From positions 44,261,895-44,325,894 of the forward strand of contig NC_090751.1 of NCBI RefSeq assembly GCF_036898095.1: a stretch of 64,000 nucleotides of DNA, read 5' to 3'. A model generated the notes under the pieces. It was not told where the DNA came from. It saw only the letters and a program-made list of their open reading frames with translations, and did not search any database. Positions within the stretch are counted from its first letter, which is position 1. Every line of letters begins with the position of its first letter. The translations under genes and the position numbers were made by a program. Positions 61,000 to 64,000 of the stretch are shown one piece after another. Origin of the DNA: Palaemon carinicauda (lineage: Eukaryota > Arthropoda > Malacostraca > Decapoda > Palaemonidae).

Positions 61000-61935
61000 C
61001 CCCATCATCAGCTGTTACTAGTCTATTTCGGAACAAGGCCTAAGACATGTCCCTCCATGTACGTCTATTTATGGGCTTTCAATGCCAGTCCACACCCGCA
61101 AACTTTCTAGTTCGTCAATCCATCGTCTTCTCTTCCTCTCCCCTGCTTCTTTTGCAATCTCTTGGACCCCATTCTGATATTCCTAATGTCCATCTGCAGT
61201 CTGTCATTCTCACTACATGTCCTGCCCATGTCCACTTATTATTCTTACATCTTCCATGTTGTTTGCTCTTGTATCCATGTTGCTCTTTTTCTGTCTCTTA
61301 ATGCTATTCTCATCATTATTTTTTCCATACCTCTTCAAGTTGTAACTAGCTTATATTCTAAAGCTTTAGTTAAGGGTCCAAGTTTATGATGCATAAATTA
61401 ATACTGGTAGAACCATCTGATTAAATACTTTTCTTAATAGAGAATTTGGCATTCTAATTTTCATAATCTCATTTAGTTTACCAAAAGCTCTCCACCCCAT
61501 GCTTATCCTTCTTTTAATTTCAGTCTCGTATCCTAGAGAAACACTTACTGTCTGTAATAAGTACGTATATTCATGAAGAATATCTATAAGTTCGTCCATA
61601 GTCCTTATTTGTTGTCTCTGCTTGTTCATTGAACATTATCTTAATTTTACTCCTATTCATTTTCAGTCCTACATTTCTTCTTTCTCTATTCAAATCTTCT
61701 ATCTATCATCTTTTGTAATTCCTCCCATGATTCACAAAACAGAACTATGTTCTCTGCCAATCTAAGTTGTAAAGGTATTCATTCCCCATTAATATTAATT
61801 CCTACATTTCCCCAATCTGAATTTTGAAAAACTACTTCTAGACATGCGGTGAATAATCTAGGAGGGATGGGATCTCTGTCTAACTCCTTTCTCAATCGGA
61901 ACTTTCGCCATAGAAAACTTTGTTATCCATGGCGA
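61000..61935 (-). pseudogene. 5'-truncated LINE remnant, reverse transcriptase to 3' end
   Basis: Read downwards on the minus strand: MAKVPIEKGVRQ near 61920 (palm domain), then NGEY.YNL and the catalytic site, here LAEN instead of FADD (complement of 61749-61760). EELQKMIDR and LKMNRSK..IMFNEQAETTN follow, then the open stretch YETEIKRRISMGWRAFGKLN and RKVFNQMVLPVLIYAS (61384-61550). The C-terminal tail then runs to [11 protein letters not shown] at 61000. Both catalytic Asp are lost and frameshifts occur upstream of 61629. It would have copied element RNA at a nicked target (target-primed reverse transcription). Same family as the remnants at 17.1, 22.2 and 27.8 kb. RTE-like by memory. Confidence 0.85.
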
Positions 61936-62689
61936 AAATAAAACCACCAAATTTTCTACAGAATATTTCACAGTTCGTGGAAAACTTTTGCTCGAGAAGG
62001 GTAGAGTGGACATTATGGCACTAGGTATCTCTTTACTCTACTTGTCGCAAAATTCCATTTTATCCGTTATATATTAAATTTATTTTATCGCGATTGTTTG
62101 TGCTGAAGGTTTTATTGTTATGTCCGTGAGCTTTTGGAAGATTTTTTTTTTTTTTGGCTACATTGATACAAATCATTTCTTAGAAACTGTTATTTAATAT
62201 TTTTATTATAAAATCCGCCAAGCAGATTATAATTTAGAATCGGTTGTTAATTTATTTATTTATTTATTTATTTGTTTGTGTGTGTCTGATTAGGTCAAAA
62301 TTACTCTATGGTTTTTGACAAAATTCTTACCACAAGTAGACCTTACGTCATGGACGACCTCATTAAATATTGGACATGATCCGGTTCGCTGTCATAAAGA
62401 TAATGTTAAAATAAACCGACGGATTTTTACGAAATTTTCACCACATAGATCTAAGGCCATGGACGACTCGATTAACATTTGGAGATGATCTGGTACCGGA
62501 TCCAGATTATAGACGGAATTGCATTTTTCACAATTTTAAAGATTACGTCAACACAAAGTGACACCTTGGATTTTCACTAAATATTAACAAAGGATAGATA
62601 TTATGCATTGGAAGAAACCATGAAATTTTGGATGTGATATGGATGAAGAATCTCCTTGTTTTTAAATATGAAAGAAAATTTAAATTGGT
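61936..62689. other. Unique sequence with a diverged tandem repeat at about 62300-62510
   Basis: CATGGACGAC occurs at about 62350 and 62459 in two units of about 115-120 bp that share wording such as TTTTGACAAAATTCTTACCAC and GATC.GGT.C. The element is unknown. A TTTATT run lies at 62250-62272. Confidence 0.5.

Positions 62690-64000
<1,311 letters not shown>

Overview
The window is 64 kb of AT-rich, repeat-laden eukaryotic DNA with no complete protein-coding gene that I can defend. Very long (AT)n, (AG)n/(CT)n and (AAT)n/(ATT)n arrays occupy roughly a tenth of it by eye. Between them lie decayed non-LTR retrotransposons, a decayed Tc1-type transposon, tRNA-derived repeats and fold-back elements. 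This composition, and several interspersed repeats I remember from shrimp and crab sequence, suggest a decapod crustacean, probably a shrimp or prawn. That assignment is an inference from composition and memory; no search was run. Most long open frames are translations of simple repeats (Tyr-Ile, Ser-Leu or Arg-Glu runs) and are not genes.

Layout. 1-7 kb: unique intergenic or intronic DNA, a perfect 81-bp tandem duplication and simple repeats. 7.0-8.6 kb: a tRNA-like SINE head and a Tc1-like element whose transposase is broken but ends in a well-preserved C-terminus. 9-15 kb: unique DNA and simple repeats. 15.5-18.7 kb: three LINE fragments, one carrying a 36-bp insert copied from 0.4 kb upstream. 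19.1-19.5 kb: a repeat with close matches to nuclear-receptor binding sites. 22.0-33.0 kb: a near-identical direct duplication of about 5.2 kb whose copies are separated by exactly 500 N; this is most likely two haplotypes placed end to end, though a real tandem duplication is possible. 33.3-33.6 kb: a large palindrome with tRNA-like A and B boxes in both arms. 33.7-36.5 kb: dense (AT)n. 37.6-38.2 and 44.5-44.7 kb: copies of a retroposon-like element with an (AAT)n tail, also present in both duplication copies. 45-60 kb: mostly featureless DNA with simple repeats, a tandem triplication, a wide inverted repeat and weak exon or regulatory candidates. 61.0-64.0 kb: two LINE fragments, one the reverse-transcriptase half (minus strand) and one the endonuclease half (plus strand, running off the window).

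The common thread is retrotransposition feeding microsatellites. Every LINE 3' end I can identify runs directly, or within a few bases, into an (AT)n array, and every copy of the (AAT)-tailed element has its array at the same end. I found no operon, defence locus, CRISPR array or other new multi-gene system. The window is best read as intergenic or intronic repeat landscape, with one short candidate exon near 46.3 kb as the only hint of a host gene.
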